Shown here in pieces: positions 7,835-17,792 of a stretch of 64,000 nt of DNA. Source of the DNA: Nocardia sputorum. Its GTDB lineage: Bacteria; Actinomycetota; Actinomycetes; Mycobacteriales; Mycobacteriaceae. The stretch lies in assembly GCF_027924405.1 (NCBI RefSeq), contig NZ_AP026978.1:3224001-3288000 (forward strand), written 5' to 3'. Made by a program: the position numbers and the translations under genes. How positions within the stretch are numbered: the stretch's first letter is position 1; each line of letters opens with the position of its first letter. The notes under the pieces are model-generated. The model worked only from the letters and a program-made list of their open reading frames with translations. It was not told the DNA's origin and searched no databases.

Positions 7835-9112
7835 GTGCGCGGACTGTCGTCGGTATCGAGATTGTGGTCGGTGTGGGCGGTCACCCGAATACTGATGGTG
7901 GTGTTCACGGGAGTGACCGCACTGCCGCACAGCATTTGGGACGCTTCGGCCGCGGACTTGACGCTCTACCGGGAATGGGCCGAGCTCATCGTGGAACAGA
8001 ACGTCTTCCCCCTGGACGACGAGCGGTGGCAGTACCCGCCCGGAGCGGGCGCGTTGCTGGCGGTGCCTTGGCTGCTCGGCGGCGGATTCGGTTACAACTG
8101 GTTGTTCTTCGCGCTGGTCGGCGCGGCGGACGCGAGCGTCCTCGGCTTGCTGATCCGGGCCGCGCGGGGTGACGACTCGGCCACGGCGCAGGCCGGGCCG
8201 TGGATATGGACCGTCGGCGTGGCGTTGCTGGGACGGGTCTGTTACGGCCGATTCGATCTGATCGTGGCGGCGGCCGCGGTGGCGGCACTGCTGTGGTCGA
8301 CGCGCCGCCCCGCCGCGGCAGGCGCGGCCGCTGCCGCGGGCGTGCTGCTGAAAATGTGGCCGGTGGTGGTCGTGCTGGGATTGCGTCGGCGGGCGCTCAC
8401 GCACGTAAGTGCGGCGACGATCGGTGTCGGTGCGGCGGCGGCCGTGGCACTGACAGCATGGGCCCCCGGTGCGTGGTCATTTCTGGAGTTCCAGTCGAAG
8501 CGCGGACTGCAGATCGAGTCTGTCGCTGTCACACCACTTTTGATTGCCCGGTTGACGCACAGCGGTTGGGCCATCGTGCATCGATACGGGGCTGACGAGT
8601 TGACCGGGCCCGCGGTGTCGGCCGTGGCTCGGGGGTGCGTGGCCGCCACGATCCTCGGCGGCACGGTGTTGCTGGTCATCTGGTGGCGTATGCGGCCTCC
8701 GGCAGCGGATCTGGCGTTGGCCGCGGTGTTGATCGCCTTGCTGACCAGCCGGGTGCTCAGCCCGCAATACCTGGTCTGGGCGGTGGCGGTGGCCGCGGTC
8801 TGCGCGCTCGACCCGCGTACCACGCAACGGCCTGTGCTGCTGATGGTGCTGGCGACTGCGCTGGTGAGCCAAGTGGAATTCCCGTTCGTCTATGACCGGG
8901 TGGCCACCGGAAGCTGGCCGGGAGTACTGGTCCTGACAGTGCGCAACAGCCTGCTGCTCGGCGCGACTGTGTGGTCGGTTGCACGGCTGTGCCGCAACAC
9001 GTCTGGGCAATCCGGCGAAAGCATGAAATCACGAGCCACTTCCACGCGGACGGCCGCCGCTCCCCATGTCGAGAGCGTTCGCGAGAGTAATGCGCTTCCG
9101 GCCGGCGGCTGA
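7835..9112 (+). CDS. Polytopic membrane protein, GT87 (DUF2029)-like glycosyltransferase
   Basis: A very hydrophobic protein of about 425 residues with around ten membrane segments. The arrangement matches actinobacterial GT-C mannosyltransferase-like proteins: an extracytoplasmic loop after the first helix with LTLYREWAELI, a QYPPGAGALLAVPWLLGG motif, GRFDLIVAAAAVAALLW, then SPQYLVWAVAVAAV near the C-terminus. Such enzymes use polyprenyl-phosphate mannose to glycosylate cell-envelope lipids; the acceptor is not predictable. The GTG at 7835 is chosen from the TAGGCT box five bases upstream; ATG 7811 is the alternative. The C-terminal 40 residues are hydrophilic. Confidence 0.75.
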   Translation: MRGLSSVSRLWSVWAVTRILMVVFTGVTALPHSIWDASAADLTLYREWAELIVEQNVFPLDDERWQYPPGAGALLAVPWLLGGGFGYNWLFFALVGAADASVLGLLIRAARGDDSATAQAGPWIWTVGVALLGRVCYGRFDLIVAAAAVAALLWSTRRPAAAGAAAAAGVLLKMWPVVVVLGLRRRALTHVSAATIGVGAAAAVALTAWAPGAWSFLEFQSKRGLQIESVAVTPLLIARLTHSGWAIVHRYGADELTGPAVSAVARGCVAATILGGTVLLVIWWRMRPPAADLALAAVLIALLTSRVLSPQYLVWAVAVAAVCALDPRTTQRPVLLMVLATALVSQVEFPFVYDRVATGSWPGVLVLTVRNSLLLGATVWSVARLCRNTSGQSGESMKSRATSTRTAAAPHVESVRESNALPAGG

Positions 9113-9220
9113 CGACATGAAGGACTCGGCGCAGTCGAGCCGACCGGCGCAGCCGTCGACGTACCGCAGATTCCCTGCCTTCCGGCGTGGCACAGTCGCG
9201 GCCGCAGGTGCCCTATCGGA

Positions 9221-10327
9221 TCAGAGCTCGGCGACCAGGCCCGCTGCGGCTTCGATCGCGGCGGCCTCGTGATCGAGTAGGACGTCGCCGCCCTGCGTCG
9301 TGACGATCGGCGTGTACGGGTCGTCCACGAATTCCTCGCCGAGCAACTCGCGCAGCACCGCGAGCCCGCAGAACGGAACGTAGTGCGGGCTGTAGCCACC
9401 TTCTTGCACGAAGGCGACACGGCCCGAGCACGTTTCGTCCGCGATCTCCAGCATCCGCCTGGTCAGGTGCCGGAAGCCGCCGCTGGTGACCATCTGCCGC
9501 GCCAGCGGATCGAGGATGCTCGCGTCGAAGCCCGATGCCACGAGGATCAATTCAGGCGTGAAGGTGCGCAACGCCGGCTCGACCACTCGGTCGATCGCAT
9601 GCAGATACGCGGCGTCACCGCTGCCCGGGGGAAGCGGCACATTGATCGCGTAGCCGTATCCGTCGCCCGCGCCACGCTCCTCCCGGTAACCGGATTCGGG
9701 CGGGAAACACAGGTGCTGGTGGATCGAAATGGTCAGCACCGAGGGGTCCTCGTACCAGATGTCCTGAGTGCCGTTGCCATGGTGGACGTCCCAGTCGACC
9801 ACGGCGATGCGCCGCACGCCGAGGACTTCTTTCGCGTAGGCGGCGGCGATGGAGACATTGTTGAAGATGCAGAAGCCCATGCCGGTAGCACGGGTCGCGT
9901 GGTGCCCCGGCGGATTCACCAGCGCGTAACCATTGTCGACCGTACCGTCGAGCACCCGCTGGACGAGCGCGATCGCTCCGCCTGCCGAAAGCGCCGCGAT
10001 CTCGTAGCCGCCCCTGCCGAAGGACGAGACGCCGTCGCCGGCGTCCCCGCCTTTCGGTTGCAGACTCTCGGCCTTGATCCGCTCCAGATGTTGCGCCGTG
10101 TGCACCCGCAGTATGTCGGTCTCGGTAGCGGGTACCGCTTCGATCTGATGCAACTTCTCCAGCAGGCCGGATACCGCCACCAATTCGTGGAACCGCCGCT
10201 TGGTATCGGGATGCGCGAGGTGATGGCCGATCGGCTGGAGGCCGGCCGTGGCGTCGGACGGGAACAGGCTTCCGCTACCCGTGTCGGCCCACCCGTAGAG
10301 GGTGTTCCACACGTATCCAGTTGTCAT
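9221..10327 (-). CDS. Class II histone-deacetylase-like amidohydrolase
   Basis: A zinc-dependent deacetylase of the HDAC/acetylpolyamine amidohydrolase superfamily, about 368 residues. Visible signatures are YALVNPPGHHATRATGMGFC (tandem His), VVDWDVHHGNGTQDIWY (metal-binding Asp/His), LVASGFDASILDPLA and VQEGGYSPHYVP. The ATG has AGGAGATCTCC immediately upstream. In bacteria such proteins deacetylate polyamines or acetylated small molecules; the substrate here is unknown. It is divergent from the amino-acid-binding lipoprotein. Confidence 0.9.
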   Translation of the reverse strand: MTTGYVWNTLYGWADTGSGSLFPSDATAGLQPIGHHLAHPDTKRRFHELVAVSGLLEKLHQIEAVPATETDILRVHTAQHLERIKAESLQPKGGDAGDGVSSFGRGGYEIAALSAGGAIALVQRVLDGTVDNGYALVNPPGHHATRATGMGFCIFNNVSIAAAYAKEVLGVRRIAVVDWDVHHGNGTQDIWYEDPSVLTISIHQHLCFPPESGYREERGAGDGYGYAINVPLPPGSGDAAYLHAIDRVVEPALRTFTPELILVASGFDASILDPLARQMVTSGGFRHLTRRMLEIADETCSGRVAFVQEGGYSPHYVPFCGLAVLRELLGEEFVDDPYTPIVTTQGGDVLLDHEAAAIEAAAGLVAEL

Positions 10328-10588
10328 GGAGATCTCCTAGCAGTTGGCGGACCGCCACACCGTCCGCCTGGTCCGATCTTGGTCTCGGGCGTGACCGCGC
10401 CCATTACAAGCACAGCGGCGACCACGCCGCAACCCGAGAAATCGCCACCTGCGGCGGCGCGGAAAAGCTTTCCACTGGCGGGGAGGCTCTCGGTCGGGGC
10501 GCTGGGAGTTTCCGGGAAAGATGACGTGTCGTCAGCACCCGGAGGCCGGCCCGGCCTGGCAGCTCAGCGTGAGAGGGAACCGAATTCG

Positions 10589-11425
10589 ATGAGGATGAAC
10601 CGAACACTTCGCCTCGCCATCGGGGCGATCGCCGTCGCCCTCGTCGCGACCGCTTGCGGTGGCGGCAGCGACGCCGCGACCACCGAAGATCATGTGCGCG
10701 AAGGCAAGCTGACCATCGGCATCAAGTTCGACCAGCCCGGTCTGGGCTTCCGCGAGGCGGACGGCTCGTTCCAAGGCTACGACGTGGAGATCGCCAAGTA
10801 TGTGGCAGGCAAGCTCGGCGTCCCACCTGCCGGCATCACCTTCAAGGAAACGCCGACGGCGCAACGCGAGACGATGATCATGAACGGCGACGTGGACTTC
10901 ATCGTGGCCACCTACTCGATCACCGACGAACGCAAGAAGAAAGTCGATTTCGCCGGACCGTACTTCGTGTCCGGGCAGGCCCTGCTGGTCAAGAACGAGA
11001 CCACCGATATCACCGGTGTCGAGTCGCTAACCGGTAACAAGAAGCTCTGCTCGGTCAAAGGCTCCACTCCCGCGCAATACGTCAAGGACCACTACGCCAA
11101 AGACGTTCAGCTGGTCGAACTGGACAACTACTCGCAGTGCATCCAAGCTCTGCGCAGCGGCGCGGTCGACGTGGTGACCACTGACGACATCATCCTCGCG
11201 GGCTTCGCGGGCCAGGTATCGGGCGAACTGAAGCTGGTCGGCGACACGTTCACCACCGAGAAATACGGCATCGGCCTGAGAAAGGGCGATCAGCAGACCC
11301 GCGCCAAGATCAATGACGCGATCGAGCAGATGATCGCCGACGGTTCGTGGCAGAAGGCGTTCGAGAACACGATCGGCCCGCTCCGCGACTCGACTCTGAC
11401 GCCACCGTCGGTCGATCGATACTGA
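10589..11425 (+). CDS. Amino-acid (glutamate-type) ABC transporter substrate-binding lipoprotein
   Basis: A solute-binding protein of about 278 residues of the SBP_bac_3 family. The signal ends in a lipobox (VALVATAC, Cys near residue 23). The mature part reads KLTIGIKFDQPGLGF, FQGYDVEIAKYVAGKLG, PTAQRETMIMNGDVDFIVAT and DFAGPYFVSGQALLV, as in glutamate/polar amino-acid binders. AGAGGG lies 12 bases before the ATG at 10589. No permease or ATPase gene adjoins it, so it either serves a transporter elsewhere or acts as a sensor. Confidence 0.88.
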   Translation: MRMNRTLRLAIGAIAVALVATACGGGSDAATTEDHVREGKLTIGIKFDQPGLGFREADGSFQGYDVEIAKYVAGKLGVPPAGITFKETPTAQRETMIMNGDVDFIVATYSITDERKKKVDFAGPYFVSGQALLVKNETTDITGVESLTGNKKLCSVKGSTPAQYVKDHYAKDVQLVELDNYSQCIQALRSGAVDVVTTDDIILAGFAGQVSGELKLVGDTFTTEKYGIGLRKGDQQTRAKINDAIEQMIADGSWQKAFENTIGPLRDSTLTPPSVDRY

Positions 11426-11524
11426 TGCGCCCGCACGCGCGGGTGGCTCGGCAGAAGGCGGGTCCCACGCGACGCGGTGCGCGGGGGGAGGCATCCCACG
11501 GGTACGGGATTCCGGACCCGCGCT

Positions 11525-12328
11525 CTAGTCCCAGGTCGCGGTGTCGGGGTCGATGCCGTGGGCGCGCGCGCCGGCGTCGATGATGCGACGAAACCACGTG
11601 GCGAGGCCGGCGCGGATGCCGTCGTAGTGGGCAGCGAATGCCGGATCGGCCTCGAACCTGCGGCCGAGACAGACCTGCATCTGCCTGGTGAGGGGAAAGT
11701 ACGAAGCGAAAACCTCGCGGTGCCGCTCGACGAGTCGATTCGCTTCCGGGCTACCAGGGGTGACGCCGGCGTCCATCGCCTCCCCGAGGTCGCGATCGAG
11801 GCAGGCGATCTCGTCGGCGATGGCCTGCCATTCCTCCGGACCGCGCGAGGCTGAGCGTTCGGCGTACTGCAACCACTGCGTCGTGTCTCCGTAGCGCTCA
11901 CGCGCTTGGGCGGGCCAGTCCGGGTTCCACCGGGGGCCGAAGATCGCGGCCTGCTGCTGAGCGCTCAGCAGCAGGCCGCGCTCGTGGGCGTCGATCATCC
12001 GATCCACTCCGGCGCCGAGTTGCTGGAGGCGGTCGATCCGTTCGTCGATCTGGGTGCGCTGGGCGCGCAACGCGCCGGGCACGTCTGCGGTCGGATCGTC
12101 CAAGATGGCCTGGATATCGTCCAGGCCGAGACCGATCTCACGGTAGACGACGATACGGTGTAGGCGTTCCAGATCATCAGCGGTGTACAGCCGGTATCCG
12201 GCGGCCGTGCGCAGCGACGGGCGCGCCAGACCGATCTCATCCCAGTGGTGCAGCGCGCGGACTGTCACGCCCAGACGCGTCGAGACCTGACCGACGGTCA
12301 CACCATCGGCGTCGGTGGCATCAGGCAT
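11525..12328 (-). CDS. MerR-family regulator with TipAS ligand-binding domain
   Basis: A regulator of about 267 residues. Residues 10-80 are a MerR DNA-binding domain (VGQVSTRLGVTVRALHHWDE, YRLYTADDLERLHRI), followed by a coiled segment (RAQRTQIDERIDRLQQLGAG) and a TipAS-type domain from about residue 130 (WNPDWPAQARERYGDTTQWL ... EEWQAIADEIACLDRDL). TipAS domains bind thiopeptides and other drugs. The ATG at 12328 overlaps the end of the upstream VOC gene by 8 bases, so the two are co-translated. A palindrome upstream of the pair is the likely operator. Confidence 0.88.
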   Translation of the reverse strand: MPDATDADGVTVGQVSTRLGVTVRALHHWDEIGLARPSLRTAAGYRLYTADDLERLHRIVVYREIGLGLDDIQAILDDPTADVPGALRAQRTQIDERIDRLQQLGAGVDRMIDAHERGLLLSAQQQAAIFGPRWNPDWPAQARERYGDTTQWLQYAERSASRGPEEWQAIADEIACLDRDLGEAMDAGVTPGSPEANRLVERHREVFASYFPLTRQMQVCLGRRFEADPAFAAHYDGIRAGLATWFRRIIDAGARAHGIDPDTATWD

Positions 12329-12857
12329 GCTCACCATTGTCGCCGCCATCGACGCCCGGCGCGGTGATCCCGATGGCCGCGAGATTCCGCGCCTCCTGAC
12401 TTGCCGGGTCGAAGGGCTTCGCCGCAGTGAGAACGATCCGCGCGTTCTCCGGGGTGATCACCACGACGTCGCGGGTGTTCCAAGGAGTATCCCGTGGGCC
12501 GTCGACCGAGTTCGGGCGCAACGCGCGACAGGCCTCGACAAGGGAATCGACCTGGCCGAGCACGCACGCGAAGCTGAAGCTGATCGCAGGCGCCTGCTCC
12601 GGAACGCTCTCCGCCGCGACGAGAAGTACGTCCTGGAAGGCCCACCGGCGCAGATGCACGAGCCTGCCGGGGATGCCGAACAGTTCGAAGAACCCGAGCC
12701 CACGGACCCAGAAGTCCACCGACGCCGCCAAATCGCTCGTGGGGATCGTCACGAACGCCGGCATTCCATAGATTCCTCGGAACGGCTCCGGCGCAACGGC
12801 ATCCGGGCCGGGTGTGGGTACGGGACTCATCTCGAAGGCGTTGTAGTAATCGCTCAT
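12321..12857 (-). CDS. VOC-family (glyoxalase/bleomycin-resistance) protein
   Basis: A single vicinal-oxygen-chelate domain protein of about 178 residues (VTIPTSDLAASVDFWVRGLGFFELFGIPGR, LVHLRRWAFQDVLLVAAE). Members bind metals or sequester drugs. The ATG at 12857 has GAAGGGTGG about 8 bases upstream; a GTG at 12866 is the alternative. It is the first gene of a two-gene operon with a TipAS-type MerR regulator, which suggests a drug- or toxin-induced protective protein. That role is inferred. Confidence 0.75.
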   Translation of the reverse strand: MSDYYNAFEMSPVPTPGPDAVAPEPFRGIYGMPAFVTIPTSDLAASVDFWVRGLGFFELFGIPGRLVHLRRWAFQDVLLVAAESVPEQAPAISFSFACVLGQVDSLVEACRALRPNSVDGPRDTPWNTRDVVVITPENARIVLTAAKPFDPASQEARNLAAIGITAPGVDGGDNGEHA

Positions 12858-12873
12858 AGACCCCACCCTTCAG

Positions 12874-12895
12874 CCTCACGCCACGTGAGGGTCAA
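12874..12895 (-). promoter_or_regulatory. MerR-type operator within the VOC-merR promoter
   Basis: A perfect inverted repeat, CCTCACG (12874-12880) and CGTGAGG (12884-12890), lies directly downstream of a TTGACC -35 box on the minus strand (12895-12890). A palindrome placed between -35 and -10 is the hallmark of MerR-family regulation, so autoregulation is likely. The -10 (around AAGGGT) is poor, as expected for an activator-dependent promoter. Confidence 0.65.
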
Positions 12896-13045
12896 GCGGA
12901 ATCCGTGAGTTCGTTCGCGGCTCGTGCAGTGCGTCCGGCCGACGGACCCGGACCGCGCTGGGTGCGACTCCGCCTCGTTATCCCCGGCTCTGCGATGTCG
13001 TCGTAGAACGGCTCCGAGAGGCATGCCAAGCGTCCGGGGGAGCGG

Positions 13046-13456
13046 TCAATCCTTGCGGATCCAGGCGGGCATGATCCGTGTCGCGCTGATTCGCCAGCCT
13101 GCCGGCGTCCGCACCGCAGTGCAGGCCTGCCGGAGGCCTCCAGTCTGATGGGGCGGCTGACCGTCGCGGTAGTAGTACACGATCGAATTCGACGAGACAT
13201 CGGCCCGGTCGCCGTCGAGGTTCACCAGCAGGTCGGTGGTCGTGTGCTGAGTATGTTGCCCTTCGACCTCGGCCCGGCGCATATAGTCGACGACTTTGTC
13301 GATGCCGCGGACTTGAATGCGCGGCGAATCGACCTCCACATCATCGGTGAAGACGGTGCCGGCATCCTCCCACCGCTGCTCGTCGAGCAGACGGGCGAAG
13401 CGGCTGAACAGATCGGCGATCTCGATGCGGTCGGCGATCACGGTACTCGTGGACAT
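13046..13456 (-). CDS. SnoaL/NTF2-like domain protein
   Basis: A single-domain protein of about 136 residues with a nuclear-transport-factor-2 fold signature (ADRIEIADLFSRFARLLDEQ, AGTVFTDDVEVDSP, WRISATRIMPAW). Family members include steroid isomerase-like and polyketide cyclase-like enzymes and many proteins of unknown role. The ATG at 13456 has AGGGG upstream. Three tandem palindromes lie in its promoter region, so expression is probably tightly repressed, but no intact repressor gene adjoins it. Confidence 0.75.
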   Translation of the reverse strand: MSTSTVIADRIEIADLFSRFARLLDEQRWEDAGTVFTDDVEVDSPRIQVRGIDKVVDYMRRAEVEGQHTQHTTTDLLVNLDGDRADVSSNSIVYYYRDGQPPHQTGGLRQACTAVRTPAGWRISATRIMPAWIRKD

Positions 13457-13470
13457 GAAACCCCTATTCA

Positions 13471-13526
13471 TTGGAGACTCCAACATTGGCCTCGCCAACT
13501 ATACACATAGTAGTTGGCCGTGCCAA
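13471..13526 (-). promoter_or_regulatory. Three tandem 13-bp operator-like palindromes
   Basis: TTGGA-GAC-TCCAA (13471-13483), TTGGC-CTC-GCCAA (13486-13498) and TTGGC-CGT-GCCAA (13514-13526) are three copies of one pattern, 5-base arms spaced by 3. Centres are 15 and 28 bases apart. They lie 15-70 bases upstream of the SnoaL-like gene start, the expected place for a repressor. Confidence 0.6.
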
Positions 13527-13647
13527 CGATCCGGGTTGCTCCTGGAAGCACGGATGACCGCGAACGAGTTGGCCGCCGAGTCAGGTGGCAGCGCAGGCCC
13601 ACCGATGGGCGTCTACCGCTTCGGCGAGGTGAAGGCGCGGTACCGGC

Positions 13648-15174
<1,527 letters not shown>

Positions 15175-15408
15175 TCACGGGCGGTTCGTCATCCCGCGAG
15201 ACGCGCCCGCCGCCGAAACGCCCGCGCGTCGCGAGAGCTTGATTTCCGCAGGTTCTGACTTCGGCTGGAGATTCTGCAGCACACCCGGGGCCTTGCCGCA
15301 AGGCCCCGGGTGCGTTATATGGTGAGAGTGGGCCTGAGTTTGCGCGGGAGCGGCGGACATCAGCGCCGCACCGGCCAACAGAGTGCCGGCGACGATGTGG
15401 CGATCCAC
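15175..15408 (-). CDS. Possible small secreted protein (doubtful)
   Basis: A 77-codon frame from a GTG at 15408 starts with a passable signal peptide (RHIVAGTLLAGAALMSAAPA, then QTQA) and a short polar tail. The ribosome binding site is weak and the frame contains the rox-side palindrome, so this may be chance coding in a regulatory region. No family is recognised. Confidence 0.25.
   Translation of the reverse strand: MDRHIVAGTLLAGAALMSAAPAQTQAHSHHITHPGPCGKAPGVLQNLQPKSEPAEIKLSRRAGVSAAGASRGMTNRP
15282..15312 (-). promoter_or_regulatory. Rifamycin-associated-element-like palindrome upstream of rox
   Basis: A perfect inverted repeat with 15-base arms (15282-15296 and 15298-15312) around one central base. 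Read in the rox direction its centre is CTTGCGGCAAG flanked by GGGGC and GCCCC. The published rifamycin-associated element has the same CTTGCGGCAAG centre with GGGG and CCCC flanks and sits before rifamycin-inactivating genes in actinobacteria. The arms here are one base longer next to the core. No T-run follows on either strand and the flanking genes diverge, so a terminator is unlikely. Confidence 0.75.
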
Positions 15409-15676
15409 CCGGACCAACTCAAACCCGTTATCCTTCAGTTGGTTTCGGCCACGAAGATGACCTCGGTGGCTGAATCGAGTGCCGAGCCCCGCCCGCGATC
15501 GGACCGGCACTGGTGGACATCCACCTGGACAAGGACGAATCGCACCGGCTGGCAAGAACTACGGAACCATCCGTGCCCCGGGTCGTGCTCGCGATCGTCA
15601 CCCTCGAGGACGGCTCATACTTTGCCTATCCACGCCGTCCAGTGCCTGGTCCTGGTAGATGCACGAGGAGACCCGT

Positions 15677-17089
15677 ATGAACAAGGCCGCTGAATGGCTC
15701 ACTGATCAGGGCAAGCGCAAGTTCTGGATTCCCGTGTTGATCGTGGTTGTGGTGGCGAGTATCGGCGCGGTCGTGTGGGTGAACCGATCGCCCGTGCACC
15801 CACCGCAGGTATCGGGCGCCCACGGCCGGTTCCTGATTTCGCAGCGGCTCGACTCCGCTCCGGTGCCGCAGTGGACTTTGCGCGCCGCCGACCTGTCCGG
15901 CGAGCCCGGCGCGGTCTTGCTGGCAGCGCCGCAGAACCTGCACCGCTACTACGGCTACGGCTCCCCGGTGGACGCCGGGACGATGATCGTGGCGGCGACC
16001 GCGGTGCCCGGCGCCCCTGGGCCGGGTGAAAACGCTGGACTCACCGTCGGACCGGTGCGGATGCACGGCATTGATCCGGATACCGGCCACGTGCGATGGA
16101 CGACCGAGGCCGGTGAACTCCTCGGTTGCCGTGAGCAGGTTTTCGACGGGCAGCTCGCCTGCCGCGGCGCGCATCGAGTGTTGATCATCGAGGCTGCGAC
16201 GGGGGCGGTACTCGGAGACCACACGACGGACTTCGAGGTCACAGACGTGGCGGTGCGAGACGGCGTAGTTTCGGTGGCCGGCCGAACCGCCGATTGGATG
16301 ACCGCTGTCCTCATGCGAGGAACCGTTTCCGATCTCGGCGCGACGTGGCAGCGAACGTACCCGACGCCTGTTCCCGGCGACCCGGTCACGCCCAGGATCG
16401 ACGTGCTCGCGCGGGACTACTTCCTCGACGGGCACGACCACGGCGTGCGCGTCCACGATCTGCGTACCGGCGAGTTGCTGTTCACCGGACCCGTTGTCCA
16501 CACCTTCGAGGGCGGCATCGTCGCGTCCCAGGTGATCGAACGCGGCTGGAGCGCGGGAAGGGTCACGCTCGTCGGTCGCAGTGGCCATCCGATTACCGAG
16601 GTCGGCAACGCCAGCTCCGTGTTCGACTGGTATCCGGCCGCGACGGCGACGCCGCCGCCGATTCTCACCGGCGAGAGCGCCTACGAGCGAACGACAGGCC
16701 GCGTCCTGTGGACCAATGCGCAGATCGGCATCGACGAACCCATCGGGCGCAAGAGCGCGATAGCAGGGGTAGTGGACAACACCGTGATCGTCCGATCGCT
16801 CGACGGATCAGAGCTGGCCGGCCTCGACCTCACCGACGGGCACCGCATCTGGCAACAGCCGACGCCGTTCCCGAACCCCGCACGCTACGACGGCATAACC
16901 GACGCAAGCCACCTCATCCTGACCGACGGAACCACCGTGCACGCGATCGACGCCGCGGATGGTTCGACTTCCTGGTCGATGCCGTTACCGCCCAGCGGTA
17001 GGCCCAACTTCCGCTCGGCGGTCAAGGCACTGGGTGGCCGTATGGTCACGGTGACCGCGCAGGAATTCACCGGATACGCTCCGGCATGA
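15677..17089 (+). CDS. Membrane-anchored PQQ-like beta-propeller protein
   Basis: A protein of about 470 residues with a short cytoplasmic start, one membrane segment (FWIPVLIVVVVASIGAVVWV, residues 22-41) and a large extracytoplasmic part made of propeller-like repeats (GIDPDTGHVRWTTEAGELLG, ERTTGRVLWTN, GLDLTDGHRIWQQ, AIDAADGSTSWSMPL). Such proteins resemble the BamB/quinoprotein fold but lack dehydrogenase signatures; a scaffold or sensor role is likely. GAGGAG lies seven bases before ATG 15677. Confidence 0.8.
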   Translation: MNKAAEWLTDQGKRKFWIPVLIVVVVASIGAVVWVNRSPVHPPQVSGAHGRFLISQRLDSAPVPQWTLRAADLSGEPGAVLLAAPQNLHRYYGYGSPVDAGTMIVAATAVPGAPGPGENAGLTVGPVRMHGIDPDTGHVRWTTEAGELLGCREQVFDGQLACRGAHRVLIIEAATGAVLGDHTTDFEVTDVAVRDGVVSVAGRTADWMTAVLMRGTVSDLGATWQRTYPTPVPGDPVTPRIDVLARDYFLDGHDHGVRVHDLRTGELLFTGPVVHTFEGGIVASQVIERGWSAGRVTLVGRSGHPITEVGNASSVFDWYPAATATPPPILTGESAYERTTGRVLWTNAQIGIDEPIGRKSAIAGVVDNTVIVRSLDGSELAGLDLTDGHRIWQQPTPFPNPARYDGITDASHLILTDGTTVHAIDAADGSTSWSMPLPPSGRPNFRSAVKALGGRMVTVTAQEFTGYAPA

Positions 17090-17243
17090 TGTGACCGCAC
17101 CATGCGGATGGGCCGGATGCCGAAGTGGACTCCAGACGGCGGCATGCCCAGGTTCGGCTCGCGCGCCGTCTTGGCCCGGCGATAGAAATCCGTCTCTGCT
17201 CCGACCCGTTCCAGGACCCCGGCCCGAACTGAGGAGTCGACAA

Positions 17244-17711
17244 GTGAGCGACCTCGACCCGGCGTTCGATGACGACGAGCATCAGCGCTACGCCCGCTAC
17301 CGCCAGGAACTGTCACGTGTTCTCCCGGAGTCCGAAAGCGACATGGTTCGTGTCGTCCTCGGTGATCCGGATACGGCGATGGCCGAGGCCGCCGTGGTCG
17401 GCCACCTCGACCGGCGGGCCACGGAACTGCTCACCGCCCCCGCATTCCCCGAGTGGGCGCACACTATCGGCCAAGTGATCGGCGAGCGCGAGTTTGTCGT
17501 CCGCAGGCTTCGCGAATGGGCTCTGCTCAGATCGATCCGCACGGGCGAGGAGTGGACTGCCGACCAGGTCTGCGGGGCCTCCGACTGGTTTCAGCGCAAA
17601 GCCGTCGACCTCACCACGTCACCCGCTGTCCTCGCCCTGCTCGCGGACAAGGGAAGAACTCGTCGGGTGCGCGCTGCGGCTGCCCGCCGCATGGTTGGAA
17701 CGACCCGGTAG
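17244..17711 (+). CDS. Hypothetical protein, helical and soluble
   Basis: A protein of about 155 residues with no recognised family. It is charged, mostly helical in appearance, with no signal or membrane segment (DEHQRYARYRQELSRVL, EREFVVRRLREWALLRSI). The GTG at 17244 is chosen because GAGGAG sits 8 bases upstream. It follows the propeller gene by 150 bases. Confidence 0.6.
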   Translation: MSDLDPAFDDDEHQRYARYRQELSRVLPESESDMVRVVLGDPDTAMAEAAVVGHLDRRATELLTAPAFPEWAHTIGQVIGEREFVVRRLREWALLRSIRTGEEWTADQVCGASDWFQRKAVDLTTSPAVLALLADKGRTRRVRAAAARRMVGTTR

Positions 17712-17792
17712 CCGACGAGCGGGAAGAGGGCGGCGGCGAAACGACAGACGCGGCGCCGGCCTCGCGGAGAGTCAGTGTCCCAGCGGGTCCGT

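Noticed and set aside
15282..15312. Strong palindrome read as a transcription terminator
   Set aside because: The flanking genes diverge, no T-run follows, and the core equals the known rifamycin-associated element in the rox orientation.
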